Translations under genes and position numbers: made by a program
From: Sneathiella limimaris
GTDB taxonomy: Bacteria; Pseudomonadota; Alphaproteobacteria; Sneathiellales; Sneathiellaceae
Direction: 5' to 3'
DNA length: 64,000 nucleotides
NCBI RefSeq assembly: GCF_012932565.1
Contig: NZ_JABBYJ010000001.1
Coordinates: 2,604,001 to 2,668,000 of the forward strand
Shown here: positions 24,736-33,793 of the stretch, in pieces
Position numbering within the stretch: position 1 is the first letter of the stretch
Layout: every line of letters starts with the position of its first letter
The notes under the pieces: generated by a model
The model's database searches: none
What the model was told of the DNA's origin: nothing
What the model saw: only the letters and a program-made list of their open reading frames with translations

Positions 24736-26256
24736 ATGCTTTCCGCACTGAAAGACCAAAATGTCACTGAAATCTTGGCAGCCCGGTTGGAAAAAACAGA
24801 CATCCCAGAAGATGAAGCCGCCGATACGTTGGCTCGATCCTTTAAAGGGCCATATGTAAATGCTGAAGCGCCTTTCACAGGCAGGTCCAACTTAATCGCA
24901 GATAGTGACGGTGTTGTTTGCCTCAACAGGTCCCTTTTGAAGGAAATCAATCGAATTGATCCGTCTATTACACTGGCAACCCTCAAAAATTTTGAGAAGG
25001 TTACCAAAGGTCAAATGGTTGGAACGGTCAAAATTATTCCTTTTTCCACTTCGGCCGATTTTATAGAGCAGGCCCTCCTAAAAACAGGGAAAGCTGACCA
25101 ACATTTAATTTCGATCGTGCCATTTCAGCAGAAAAAAATCGCTGTTATCTCAACACGCCTGCCGCAAACCAGTGATAAACTCATTCAAAAATCAGAGCAG
25201 GTCCTGGAAGATCGCCTGAAAGCCTGTCAGAACCAGATCCTAAGCCGACACGAGGTGGAGCATCATGAAGCCAAGCTTGCTCCGCTTATCCGTTCGGTTG
25301 CCGAAGGCGGTGCAGATCTGATTTTGATTTTTGGGGCGTCTGCCATTACGGACATTCGCGATGTCGTCCCGGCTGCCGTGAAAGAGGCAGGGGGCCAAAT
25401 TGATCACTTTGGCATGCCGGTTGACCCTGGCAATCTACTTCTCCTTGGAAAGCTGGGTTCCAGTATTGTGATAGGCCTGCCAGGCTGCACTCGGTCCCCT
25501 AAATTTAACGGCTTTGACTGGGTGTTGGAAAGAATATTGGCAGATATACCTGTGACCGCTGACGATATCACCGAACTTGGCGAAGGCGGCTTACTCAAAG
25601 AAATTGCAAGTAGGCCCCAACCGCGTTCCCGTAAACCCAGAGCGGAGAAGCAAAAATCCTACAAAATTGGTGCTCTTCTTCTGGCGGCAGGTCAATCACG
25701 ACGGATGGGCAAAGACAATAAACTGTTGGCCGTAATTGATGGCAAACCAATGGTTCGCCATGTGGCGGAAACTCTGAAAGTTTCCGGATTATCCCCAATC
25801 CTGATGGTAACCGGGCATGAAGCTGACGAAGTTATAAAAACAGTCTGGGACCTTGGAATCAATACTTGTCATAACCCCAACTATTCCAATGGGTTATCAA
25901 CAACTTTAAAAGTAGGCTTTGAGACCTTATCACCAAAGGTGGATGGCATTATTGTCTGTCTCGGGGATATGCCCTTTGTGACGCCTGAAATCCTCAATAA
26001 ACTGATTGCCGCCTTTGATCCAGACAAGGGTAAATCGATTGTCATCCCAACTTTCAACGGAAAAAGGGGAAACCCAGTACTTCTCTCCAGTCAGTATTGG
26101 GATGAAATACAGTCGATCACGGGTGACTTAGGTGCAAAGGCTATTATTTCTGCCCATGAACATTCAGTGGAGCAAGTGGAAATTGACACGCAAACCATCT
26201 TCACGGATATAGATACCCCCGAAACTCTGGCGACTTACACCGATCAGATAAACTAA
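24736..26256 (+). CDS. Molybdopterin-binding/MocA-type cytidylyltransferase fusion, 5' end disrupted
   Basis: The protein joins a MoeA/MogA-like molybdopterin-binding region (about 140-275, with LILIFGASAITDIRDVVPAA) to a MobA/MocA nucleotidyltransferase domain (about 310-500, with LLLAAGQSRRMGKDNKLLA and CLGDMPFVTPE). MocA makes molybdopterin cytosine dinucleotide for xanthine-oxidase-type enzymes. Family-like sequence continues upstream of the first ATG at 24736, back to 24646 (EAEHGAILAHAVDAG), directly after an in-frame TGA and without any usual start codon. The true N-terminus is therefore missing, or initiation is internal. A deletion next to xdhC would explain this. Confidence 0.8.
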   Translation: MLSALKDQNVTEILAARLEKTDIPEDEAADTLARSFKGPYVNAEAPFTGRSNLIADSDGVVCLNRSLLKEINRIDPSITLATLKNFEKVTKGQMVGTVKIIPFSTSADFIEQALLKTGKADQHLISIVPFQQKKIAVISTRLPQTSDKLIQKSEQVLEDRLKACQNQILSRHEVEHHEAKLAPLIRSVAEGGADLILIFGASAITDIRDVVPAAVKEAGGQIDHFGMPVDPGNLLLLGKLGSSIVIGLPGCTRSPKFNGFDWVLERILADIPVTADDITELGEGGLLKEIASRPQPRSRKPRAEKQKSYKIGALLLAAGQSRRMGKDNKLLAVIDGKPMVRHVAETLKVSGLSPILMVTGHEADEVIKTVWDLGINTCHNPNYSNGLSTTLKVGFETLSPKVDGIIVCLGDMPFVTPEILNKLIAAFDPDKGKSIVIPTFNGKRGNPVLLSSQYWDEIQSITGDLGAKAIISAHEHSVEQVEIDTQTIFTDIDTPETLATYTDQIN

Positions 26257-26272
26257 GTTAGGTAATGTTGTT

Positions 26273-26698
26273 GTGATTGAAGAATTGTACCAGAAAAACC
26301 TGATGCGTCTTGCTGCCAATGCCACAGGATCAGGAAAGCTGGATCACCCTGATCGGGAAGAAACCCTGGATAATCCAACTTGTGGTGACAGGATTACCAT
26401 TCAGGTCCGTCTCGAAAATGGTAAAATTGTTGAGTTCGCACAAGAAAACAGAGCTTGTCTTTTATGTCAGGCATCTGCCTCATTACTCGCAGAACAGGCC
26501 ATTGGCATGGATGCGGAAAGTCTTGATCAAGCCATAGAGAAGGTTCAGCATATTCTCAATGGTACTACAGAGACTGAAAATCCGCCTTGGGAAAAACTTG
26601 AATTTTTCACGCCCGTAAAGGATCATAAAAGTCGTCATATTTGTGTTCTATTGCCATTCAGAGCTTTGAAGAAATTATTATCGGACAAGGACAACTAA
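26273..26698 (+). CDS. NifU/SufU-like iron-sulfur scaffold protein
   Basis: This 141-residue protein has the IscU/SufU scaffold layout, with candidate cluster-binding Cys in NPTCGDRITIQV (Cys37) and a CLLCQASASLL segment (about 61-71). Scaffold proteins build Fe-S clusters in the cytoplasm. It starts with GTG 16 bp after the MocA gene and is followed at 5 bp by a DUF1289 gene, so the three are probably one transcript. A role in maturing the vanished molybdenum iron-sulfur enzyme or general Fe-S supply are both possible. Confidence 0.82.
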   Translation: MIEELYQKNLMRLAANATGSGKLDHPDREETLDNPTCGDRITIQVRLENGKIVEFAQENRACLLCQASASLLAEQAIGMDAESLDQAIEKVQHILNGTTETENPPWEKLEFFTPVKDHKSRHICVLLPFRALKKLLSDKDN

Positions 26699-26703
26699 AA
26701 AGA

Positions 26704-26916
26704 ATGCACCGAAAAGTGATAAAAGCTGCGCCCAAGAACCTGACCATCCCCTCTCCATGTACTGGGGTGTGTACCATGGATCTTAAAAATGAATATTGCA
26801 TCGGGTGCTTTCGGACCCGTTTAGAAATCGGGGGATGGATCCATCTGGACAATGATGAAAAACTCCGGGTCATCAAGGAATTAAGAACACGTCGCAGGGA
26901 AGCAACCGGCAAATAA
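26704..26916 (+). CDS. DUF1289 small cysteine-rich protein
   Basis: The 70-residue protein has the DUF1289 motif PSPCTGVCTMDLKNEYCIGCFRT, four cysteines likely binding a metal or Fe-S cluster, followed by a basic tail (RTRRREATGK). Function of the family is unknown. The ATG at 26704 is chosen because the motif then sits near the N-terminus as in the family. It is the last gene of the mocA-NifU-like unit. Confidence 0.85.
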   Translation: MHRKVIKAAPKNLTIPSPCTGVCTMDLKNEYCIGCFRTRLEIGGWIHLDNDEKLRVIKELRTRRREATGK

Positions 26917-27004
26917 GATGCCTTAAACATGCCCCAATTCTGCCATTAAAGTTGCCAAGTTCGTTGTAAAGCTGCAATTATCCGTTCTATTGGGGAGATA
27001 GATC

Positions 27005-27184
27005 ATGTACCTCAAGCTTTTGGCAGCACTCACCTTCTCATTTCTTAGTCTGACCTATCTGGTCATGGCAAATACCGTTCCGCAGACCATTGCCTGGGAA
27101 CAGAAGTCAATAGAGCCGATTCTAATGCATGCTGAATGTCCAAGCGTGGATTTGACCGCTTTTAGCCATAAACGGCATATCTAA
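27005..27184 (+). CDS. Small secreted protein, unknown
   Basis: An ATG preceded by GGGGAGA encodes 59 residues starting with MYLKLLAALTFSFLSLTYL, a clear signal peptide ending near VMA. The mature part is about 37 residues with a single Cys (ECPSVD) and several His. No family is recognised. It lies alone between a DUF1289 gene and the PadR regulator, with nothing antisense. Signal peptide, ribosome site and separate location support a real gene. Confidence 0.5.
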   Translation: MYLKLLAALTFSFLSLTYLVMANTVPQTIAWEQKSIEPILMHAECPSVDLTAFSHKRHI

Positions 27185-27305
27185 GGCGGTAACAGCTACA
27201 ATTTTTCGTTGTTTTTGTGCGCTGCACCACATTTTGCGGCTGATCTCTCCTATTGCGTGATTTTAATCACATACTTTTCGTATTCCATCCCTATTATGCC
27301 AGCCT

Positions 27306-27330
27306 GATATATATCGAAGCAATATATGTC
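27306..27330. promoter_or_regulatory. PadR-type operator (GATATATAT-N7-ATATATGTC)
   Basis: The inverted repeat has 9-bp arms with one mismatch and a 7-bp spacer, 45 bp before the PadR gene. AT-rich ATAT-type repeats are typical PadR sites, so the regulator likely represses itself and the efflux genes. Confidence 0.6.
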
Positions 27331-27374
27331 TTGATGTTGGGCGCATTTTTCCAACGGCATAATGGTAATTGACT

Positions 27375-27911
27375 ATGGATGTACGAAACCTCTGTCTTGG
27401 CATTCTCACACTGGGGGATGCGACAGGATATGAAATCAAGAAGGCCTTTCAGGATCGCCTGAACCTTCTATATGACGCCAGTTTCGGGTCCATTTACCCT
27501 GCTCTAAACAAGCTGACCGAAGAAAAACTGGTCTCTTGCCGTGCGGAAACACAAACCAAACGTCCAGATAAAAAAGTTTATTCAATCACTGAAGCCGGCA
27601 AAGCAGCGTTTATCAAGGAACTGCAAAAGGATCCGTTACCAGACAAGTTCCGGTCCGACACACTGGCAACAATGATATTCACGCATTTTCTATCGCGGGA
27701 TCAGATCACCCGCATGCTGGATGAGTATATTCAGTATTACGAAGAAAATATAAATGCACTTTCAACTGGGTGCGATCTCAAGGGATCGCCAGCGGAACAG
27801 TTCTTATGTGGGTTTGGCGTTGCTGTTCGCTCCGCCGCCATAAACTACTTGAAAGAAAACAGGCATCTTATTGAAGCTGAAGCTCAGCAAGTTGACACAG
27901 CAGCGGAATAG
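27375..27911 (+). CDS. PadR-family transcriptional regulator
   Basis: The 178-residue protein has a PadR winged helix (about 5-75: LGILTLGDATGYEIKKAF, then GSIYPALNKLTEEKLV and KVYSITEAGKAAF) and a C-terminal helical dimerisation domain. PadR proteins usually sense small aromatic or toxic molecules and repress detoxification genes. It is followed after 35 bp by the RND adaptor gene. I use the ATG at 27375, not the upstream TTG at 27369. Confidence 0.9.
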   Translation: MDVRNLCLGILTLGDATGYEIKKAFQDRLNLLYDASFGSIYPALNKLTEEKLVSCRAETQTKRPDKKVYSITEAGKAAFIKELQKDPLPDKFRSDTLATMIFTHFLSRDQITRMLDEYIQYYEENINALSTGCDLKGSPAEQFLCGFGVAVRSAAINYLKENRHLIEAEAQQVDTAAE

Positions 27912-27946
27912 GATGAGGGGATTATTTAGGGAAGAGGTACATTAAG

Positions 27947-29065
27947 GTGAACCGTTCAGTCATTATTGCAATCGTCATTGCCATCGCGGCAGTTGGCTGG
28001 ATTCTGTCAGGTCAATTTGAGGAACCTAAGACAGAAGCCTCTGAACCCATGGTGGAAGCAACAGCTTCCGATCAGCAGGACATTGCCAAAGCACTGCAGA
28101 GCAAGAAACACGATCCAATCCAGGTTGAGGTCCAGATGTCTTCAGCCCAATCTCGTTCCGAGCCGGTTGTTGTTCGCGGCGTCACTGAAGCCATTCGGAT
28201 TGTTGAGCTGAAAGCTGAGACCCCAGGACGGGTTACCGAAATTATGGTGGAACGCGGTCAGCGAGTTAAAGAAGGTGATTTGCTTGTCAAATTTGCCTTA
28301 AAAGATCGGATGGCTCAGCTTGCAGAAGCAGAGGCCCTCGTCCGTCAACGGCAGATCGAATATGATGCAGCCAAGTCCCTGAATAAAAAGGGGTTTAGCG
28401 CGAAAACAACTCTCGCTGGAACCAAAGCACTGCTGGATAGCGCGCTTGCCCAGGCAGAAAGCGTCCGCATTTCATTGGAAGATTTGAAAATCCGGGCTCC
28501 GTTCGACGGGATCATCGAAGAACGCCACGCAGAAATTGGCGATTATATTAAAGATGGCAATTTGGTTGCGACCATCGTTGACGAAAACCCTGTTCTGATT
28601 GTCGGTCAGGTATCTGAGCTTGATGTCAACAAAATCCATGTGGGTGACAACGGTACTGCCAAACTGATTACTGGTGAAATCGTTAATGGACAAGTGCGCT
28701 TCATTGGTAAGACTGCTGACGCAGCAACTCGTACCTTTCGGGTTGAACTGCTTGTAGACAATCCAAATCTTAGCATTCGTTCCGGTGTCACGGCAGAAAC
28801 TGTCTTTGAGACTGATAAAGTCATGGCCCACTTTATCACCCCAGCTATCCTAACTTTGAATGACGAAGGTGTGCTTGGTGTCCGTTCCGTAGATGATCAG
28901 GACATTGTTCATTTCCATCCTGTGAATGTACTTGCGGATACAGCTAGCGGTGCATGGGTAACAGGGCTTCCTGATCAGTTGAGACTGATTAAGGTGGGTC
29001 AGGAATTCGTGAAGGATGGGGAAAAAGTGATCCCACAGACATCCACTGCTGGAGTTGAGAAATGA
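27947..29065 (+). CDS. RND efflux periplasmic adaptor (membrane fusion protein)
   Basis: This 372-residue HlyD/AcrA-like adaptor has one N-terminal membrane segment (about 4-20), a biotinyl-lipoyl-like hairpin flanking a coiled coil (about 85-165, KAETPGRVTEIMVERGQRVKEGDLLVKF ... IRAPFDGIIEE) and beta-barrel domains. It bridges the inner-membrane pump and an outer-membrane channel. The GTG start is set by translation frame and position. It overlaps the pump gene by 4 bp. No TolC-like gene is in the window. Confidence 0.92.
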   Translation: MNRSVIIAIVIAIAAVGWILSGQFEEPKTEASEPMVEATASDQQDIAKALQSKKHDPIQVEVQMSSAQSRSEPVVVRGVTEAIRIVELKAETPGRVTEIMVERGQRVKEGDLLVKFALKDRMAQLAEAEALVRQRQIEYDAAKSLNKKGFSAKTTLAGTKALLDSALAQAESVRISLEDLKIRAPFDGIIEERHAEIGDYIKDGNLVATIVDENPVLIVGQVSELDVNKIHVGDNGTAKLITGEIVNGQVRFIGKTADAATRTFRVELLVDNPNLSIRSGVTAETVFETDKVMAHFITPAILTLNDEGVLGVRSVDDQDIVHFHPVNVLADTASGAWVTGLPDQLRLIKVGQEFVKDGEKVIPQTSTAGVEK

Positions 29066-32000
29066 ATGCGATCATTGATGCCGCTATTCACCGCTCCAGA
29101 ACAGTCATCAGTGCATTAGTTCTGATCCTGGTCGCGGGTTTCACGGCGTATGTGGATATTGCTAAAGAGGCTGATCCCGACGTCAATATTCCGATCATCT
29201 ATGTCTCCATGACCCATGAAGGTATTTCGCCTGAGGACGCTGAGCGTCTATTGGTCCGCCCTATGGAAATTGAACTTAGGGGAATTGAAGGCATCAAGGA
29301 GATGCGTTCCACGGCGGGCGAAGGGCATGCCTCTGTCCTTATGGAGTTTGAAGCAGGTTTTGACTCCGATAGTGCCTTGGATGATGTTCGGGAAAAAGTT
29401 GATATTGCCAAACTGGAACTTCCGGACGAAACAGACGATCCTAGCGTTCACGAGGTCAATGTTGGCCTGTTCCCGGTCCTTGTTGTCACCCTATCCGGTG
29501 ATATTCCCATGCGGTCCCTCATCCGAATTGCCAAAGATCTCCAGGATGATCTGGAAGGATTACCTGGTGTTCTCTCAGCAGATATCGGCGGCGACCGGGA
29601 AGAAGTTCTGGAGGTTATTATCGATCCAGTGAAACTGGAAAGCTATCGGATCTCCAACACAGAACTTATCAACGCGGTCCAGTTGAATAACAAACTGGTG
29701 GCTGCCGGTTCCATGGATACAGGCAAAGGCCGTTTCTCCATCAAGGTTCCGGGTCTTTTTGAGACTGCAAAAGATGTCTTTTCCATTCCCCTAAAAGTCA
29801 ATGGCGATGCTGTTGTCACATTGGGTGATGTAACCGATATTCGCCGGACATTTAAGGATGCGGAGAGTTATGCGCGCTTGAACGGTAAGCCCGCAGTTGT
29901 CCTGGAAATCAAAAAGCGGCTTGGCGAAAACATCATCGATACCATCGAGGATGTTAAATCCATGGTCGCTGAGGAACAGCAGGTCTGGCCCGAAGGACTT
30001 GAAGTGACCTTCAGTCAGGACAAATCCAAAGACATTCGGATTATGCTCAATGATCTGCAGAATAATATCATCAGTGCGATTATTCTGGTGATGATTGTTG
30101 TCATTAGCGCGCTTGGAATGCGAACCGCTGGTCTTGTAGGTCTGTCTATCCCAGGCTCTTTTCTGATCGGGATTTTGTACCTGTACCTCTTTGGCTTCAC
30201 CATTAATATTGTTGTTCTCTTTGGCTTGATCCTTGCGGTTGGTATGCTTGTGGATGGCGCGATCGTGGTTACCGAATTTGCTGACCGGAAAATGGCAGAA
30301 GGCTACGACAAAGTGGAAGCCTATAGCCTGGCCGCCAAACGTATGGCTTGGCCGATTATCGCGTCAACTGCAACAACATTGGCTGTGTTTATGCCGCTTC
30401 TGTTCTGGCCAGGCGTTGTGGGCGAATTTATGAAGTTCCTCCCCATCACGCTGATCACGACTTTGACCGGATCACTTCTGATGGCTCTGATCTTTGTGCC
30501 AACCCTCGGCTCTGTTTTTGGAAAAGCAGGGAGTGTTAACTCCAAAACACTGGGCGCATTGGCCGCAGCTGAATCAGGTGACATCCGGACGATTGGCGGC
30601 GGAACCGGTTTATATGTCCGCTCCCTCGCCTTTTGCCTACGTCATCCGTTTAAGATTGTCATGGTCGCCGTAGCTGCCCTGGTTGGTGTGCAAATGTATT
30701 ACGCGACCCATGGTAATGGCGTGGAGTTCTTCCCGGATGTAGAGCCGGAAATGGCGCTCGTCTATGTGCATGCCCGAGGAAATATGTCCACGTTGGAAAA
30801 AGACCAGCTTGTGCGCTCTGTTGAGAGAGAAGTTCTAAAGCTGGATGATTTCTCGTCTGTCTACGCCAAAACCGGTGGCGGCAGTGATGGACAGGATATC
30901 TCTGAAGATGTCATCGGCGTGATCCAAACCGAGTTTAAGGACTGGTTTGAGAGACGGCCGGCTGATGTTGTGTTTGATGATATCCGTGCCCGCACAAAAC
31001 ATATCGCCGGTATTTCCGTCGAAACGCGGGAGCCCGATACAGGTCCGCCAACTGGCAAGGACATTCAAATTGAACTGTCATCGCGTTTTCCTGAAAAGCT
31101 AACGCCGGAAGTAGCCAAAATCCGTAAATATCTTGAAGATAACGTGGACGACCTCATCGATCTTGAGGATAGCCGACCAATACCGGGTATTGATTGGGAA
31201 GTGGAAGTTGACCGAACTCAGGCCGGTAAATACGGCGCTGATGTAACCACGGTCGGTAAAACCATTCAGCTGGTGACCAACGGCATCAAAGCTCACGAAT
31301 ATCGTCCATCCGAAGTGGACGATGAGGTGGAAATTCGCGTTCGCTATCCGGAAAGCTATCGGAGCCTGGACCAGATCGACAACCTTCGGGTCAGCACGGA
31401 AATGGGAATGGTGCCCCTATCTAACTTCGCTACCCGAACACCACAGCAGAAAGTGGGCACCATCAAGCGGGTTGATAGCCGCCGGGTCCTGACAATCAAA
31501 GCGAATGTGAAACCGGGCATCCTGGTGGATAGCAAGGTGAAGGAGATTGAAAGCTGGCTTGTGAATGAAGCCGGAATTGATCCTGCGGTCAACTTCCGCT
31601 TTAAGGGTGAGGACGAAGAACAGAAGAAAGCTCAGGCGTTCCTTGGCAAAGCTTTTGGTGTCGCCCTGTTCATGATGGCCATTATTCTGGTAACCCAGTT
31701 CAATAGTTTCTATCACGCCTTCCTGATCCTGACGGCCGTTATCATGTCCACAATCGGGGTTTTTGTTGGCTTGATCGTCACGGGCCAACCCTTTGGTATT
31801 GTCATGACCGGGGTTGGGGTTATCTCCCTTGCCGGTATTGTGGTGAATAATAATATCGTCTTGATTGATACCTTTGCCCATCTTCGAAAACAGGGCATGG
31901 ATGCACTAGAAGCCATTCTGAGAACTGGCGCTCAAAGGCTTCGCCCTGTAATGCTGACAACCGTCACAACCATCTTTGGTTTGCTACCAATGGCCATGCA

Positions 32001-32244
32001 GGTGAATATCGATTTCATCACCCGCGAAATCCAGACAGGTGCCCCCTCCTCTCAATGGTGGGTGCAGCTATCAACCGCGGTTGCCTTTGGTCTGACTTTC
32101 GCAACGGCACTGACACTGATTGTAACACCCTGCCTGTTGATGGTTGGGGCCAATGTTACAGCCTTCCGTGACCGAAGACGCGAACGGAGAAAGCAGAAGA
32201 AAGCAAAAATTACAGTGAAAGGGTCTGTGGCACCCGCAGAATAA
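29062..32244 (+). CDS. RND-family efflux pump permease
   Basis: The 1060-residue inner-membrane protein has the AcrB/HAE1-like layout: one N-terminal helix, a large periplasmic loop, a helix bundle (about 335-480), a second large loop and a second bundle (about 860-1040). The family motif GLILAVGMLVDGAIVVTEF carries an Asp in the proton-relay helix. Together with the adaptor it should export small toxic molecules by proton exchange. It is controlled with the PadR gene and ends in a terminator. Confidence 0.93.
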   Translation: MNAIIDAAIHRSRTVISALVLILVAGFTAYVDIAKEADPDVNIPIIYVSMTHEGISPEDAERLLVRPMEIELRGIEGIKEMRSTAGEGHASVLMEFEAGFDSDSALDDVREKVDIAKLELPDETDDPSVHEVNVGLFPVLVVTLSGDIPMRSLIRIAKDLQDDLEGLPGVLSADIGGDREEVLEVIIDPVKLESYRISNTELINAVQLNNKLVAAGSMDTGKGRFSIKVPGLFETAKDVFSIPLKVNGDAVVTLGDVTDIRRTFKDAESYARLNGKPAVVLEIKKRLGENIIDTIEDVKSMVAEEQQVWPEGLEVTFSQDKSKDIRIMLNDLQNNIISAIILVMIVVISALGMRTAGLVGLSIPGSFLIGILYLYLFGFTINIVVLFGLILAVGMLVDGAIVVTEFADRKMAEGYDKVEAYSLAAKRMAWPIIASTATTLAVFMPLLFWPGVVGEFMKFLPITLITTLTGSLLMALIFVPTLGSVFGKAGSVNSKTLGALAAAESGDIRTIGGGTGLYVRSLAFCLRHPFKIVMVAVAALVGVQMYYATHGNGVEFFPDVEPEMALVYVHARGNMSTLEKDQLVRSVEREVLKLDDFSSVYAKTGGGSDGQDISEDVIGVIQTEFKDWFERRPADVVFDDIRARTKHIAGISVETREPDTGPPTGKDIQIELSSRFPEKLTPEVAKIRKYLEDNVDDLIDLEDSRPIPGIDWEVEVDRTQAGKYGADVTTVGKTIQLVTNGIKAHEYRPSEVDDEVEIRVRYPESYRSLDQIDNLRVSTEMGMVPLSNFATRTPQQKVGTIKRVDSRRVLTIKANVKPGILVDSKVKEIESWLVNEAGIDPAVNFRFKGEDEEQKKAQAFLGKAFGVALFMMAIILVTQFNSFYHAFLILTAVIMSTIGVFVGLIVTGQPFGIVMTGVGVISLAGIVVNNNIVLIDTFAHLRKQGMDALEAILRTGAQRLRPVMLTTVTTIFGLLPMAMQVNIDFITREIQTGAPSSQWWVQLSTAVAFGLTFATALTLIVTPCLLMVGANVTAFRDRRRERRKQKKAKITVKGSVAPAE

Positions 32245-32250
32245 ACTCTT

Positions 32251-32281
32251 AAAAAAAGGCGGCCTTTTGGTCGCCTTTTTT
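32251..32281 (+). terminator. Rho-independent terminator of the RND operon
   Basis: AAGGCGGCC-TTTT-GGTCGCCTT is flanked by A and T runs, so it can act in both directions. It overlaps the stop codon of the minus-strand gene at 32280. Confidence 0.85.
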
Positions 32282-32984
32282 AAGGCTTTGCCGGACGTCT
32301 CCAGACAGTAAGCGGTCCAAGGGTCTTGAACCCTAAGGAAATAAGTTCCTTGGCCTGATCGCTGTCTTCATAACCAAACAGGCGCTGATTGCCATACTGA
32401 CTTGAAACAAGATCCGCGTAGACTTGGATTTCCTCTCCAAAACAGTTTGAAACACCAAATCCAAGACCCTTTTGATAGTTCACTAGACAGCCTCTATTCC
32501 CGTTGTCGATAAGGGAAATCTCGGAATGATCCAATAACGCTTGCGGAAATAAGTTAGCATCAGTTTCCTGCAATTCCCGTCCAAGAAATTTTACTGTCCA
32601 TTCATTTAGTTGAAAGGGATCTTGAACCAAGGGAAGCCAGTATTCTGATTTTTCTGGATTAGCCTCTCGTCCAATCCAGAAAGCCTCAAACAGGATTTCA
32701 AAACCGTATGATCTGAAATCCAGGCAAGCAAAACTGTCTTTTACAAAATAATCTCGTGATGGAACTTGGTCAGCTAATCGCCCAATTTCCTCTTCCAGAT
32801 TTGCCTGACTGCAAGTGATGGTTTGAAGGTCCGGGTAATAAAGGGGTGCGCCCCCTTCACAGTGGATAAAATTGGGCTCGGAAAATACGGATGTCCCGGC
32901 CAATTCCCACATCAACTTGCACCAATTAAGATTCAGCTGAACTGCAGATTGCAGTAAAGAGCAGGAAGTTTTTCCCTCAATCAC
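32280..32984 (-). CDS. Uncharacterised protein coupled to pssA
   Basis: I do not recognise this 234-residue soluble protein. It has several Cys and Trp and no signal peptide. The C-terminal part (about 160-232) with GCLVNYQKGLGFGVSN, then FGYEDSDQAKELISLGFKTLGPLTVW, is weakly reminiscent of a GNAT acetyltransferase, but no clear acetyl-CoA loop is visible. Its ATG overlaps the pssA stop codon, so it is the third gene of the psd-pssA operon. That position hints at membrane-lipid biology, but nothing in the sequence confirms it. Confidence 0.6.
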   Translation of the reverse strand: MIEGKTSCSLLQSAVQLNLNWCKLMWELAGTSVFSEPNFIHCEGGAPLYYPDLQTITCSQANLEEEIGRLADQVPSRDYFVKDSFACLDFRSYGFEILFEAFWIGREANPEKSEYWLPLVQDPFQLNEWTVKFLGRELQETDANLFPQALLDHSEISLIDNGNRGCLVNYQKGLGFGVSNCFGEEIQVYADLVSSQYGNQRLFGYEDSDQAKELISLGFKTLGPLTVWRRPAKP

Positions 32985-33793
32985 TTCTTGGCGTCACTAC
33001 TCTCAAGATCAGTGACGTTTTCACTCTTTCTGGCTTCCTTCGTTGCTTCTTCTTTTGCAAGCCTTTTATGGGTCGCAATGGCAAAAGGAATAGTCCCCAA
33101 ATAGACGAGCGCAATCACGGTTAGAAGTTCCCAGGGGTAACTGGCCATCACCGCCGCAAGTCCACCCACAACCATAAGCATGGCGATAATATATTTTCGA
33201 GGAATACGGACCCGTTTAATTGAGAATGTCGGGATGCGACTTGCCATCAGGAAAGCCATAAAAAGCAGCCAGCCTGCATTTAGAATGTCAGAGCGGAAGA
33301 AATCAGTATCTGCATAAAAACTGATTACCATGAACAGCAAGGAAATAGATGCTCCTGCAGGTGCTGCTATGCCTGTAAAATACCGGCCTTCCCATTCGGG
33401 AACGTCGTCATCCATCATTGCATTAAACCGGGCCAAGCGAAGGCCGCATGAGACTGTGAAAATCAAGGCAATAATCCAGCCCAAACCGCCAAGCCCCGTA
33501 TTCAATGTCCAAAGATAAAGAACGAGTGCTGGCGCCACTCCAAAGCTGACAAAATCCGATAAGCTATCAAGCTCTGCGCCAAACTTGGAACTCCCTTTTA
33601 ATAACCTTGCCATCCGACCATCAAGTCCGTCCAAAACACCCGCAGCCAAAATAGCAGCTACCGACATTTCCCAACGACCTTCCAGTGCAAAGCGAACGGA
33701 CGTTAAACCGGCACAAAGAGCCAGTGTTGTCAGCATATTCGGTATCAGGGAATTGATTGGAAGTTCCCGAAAGTTGCGACGCCCCATAGGCAT
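32981..33793 (-). CDS. pssA: CDP-diacylglycerol-serine O-phosphatidyltransferase
   Basis: This 270-residue integral membrane enzyme makes phosphatidylserine from CDP-diacylglycerol and serine. The CDP-alcohol phosphotransferase motif is present near residues 55-80 (DGLDGRMAR-x8-GAELDSLSD), followed by about six further helices. The C-terminal ~30 residues are charged. Its start overlaps the psd stop by one base, giving the usual psd-pssA operon for phosphatidylethanolamine synthesis. Confidence 0.95.
   Translation of the reverse strand: MPMGRRNFRELPINSLIPNMLTTLALCAGLTSVRFALEGRWEMSVAAILAAGVLDGLDGRMARLLKGSSKFGAELDSLSDFVSFGVAPALVLYLWTLNTGLGGLGWIIALIFTVSCGLRLARFNAMMDDDVPEWEGRYFTGIAAPAGASISLLFMVISFYADTDFFRSDILNAGWLLFMAFLMASRIPTFSIKRVRIPRKYIIAMLMVVGGLAAVMASYPWELLTVIALVYLGTIPFAIATHKRLAKEEATKEARKSENVTDLESSDAKK

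Noticed and set aside
24231-25007. 258-residue open frame on the minus strand
   Set aside because: It lies antisense to xdhC and the MocA-type gene, whose products have clear motifs. No domain or ribosome site supports it.
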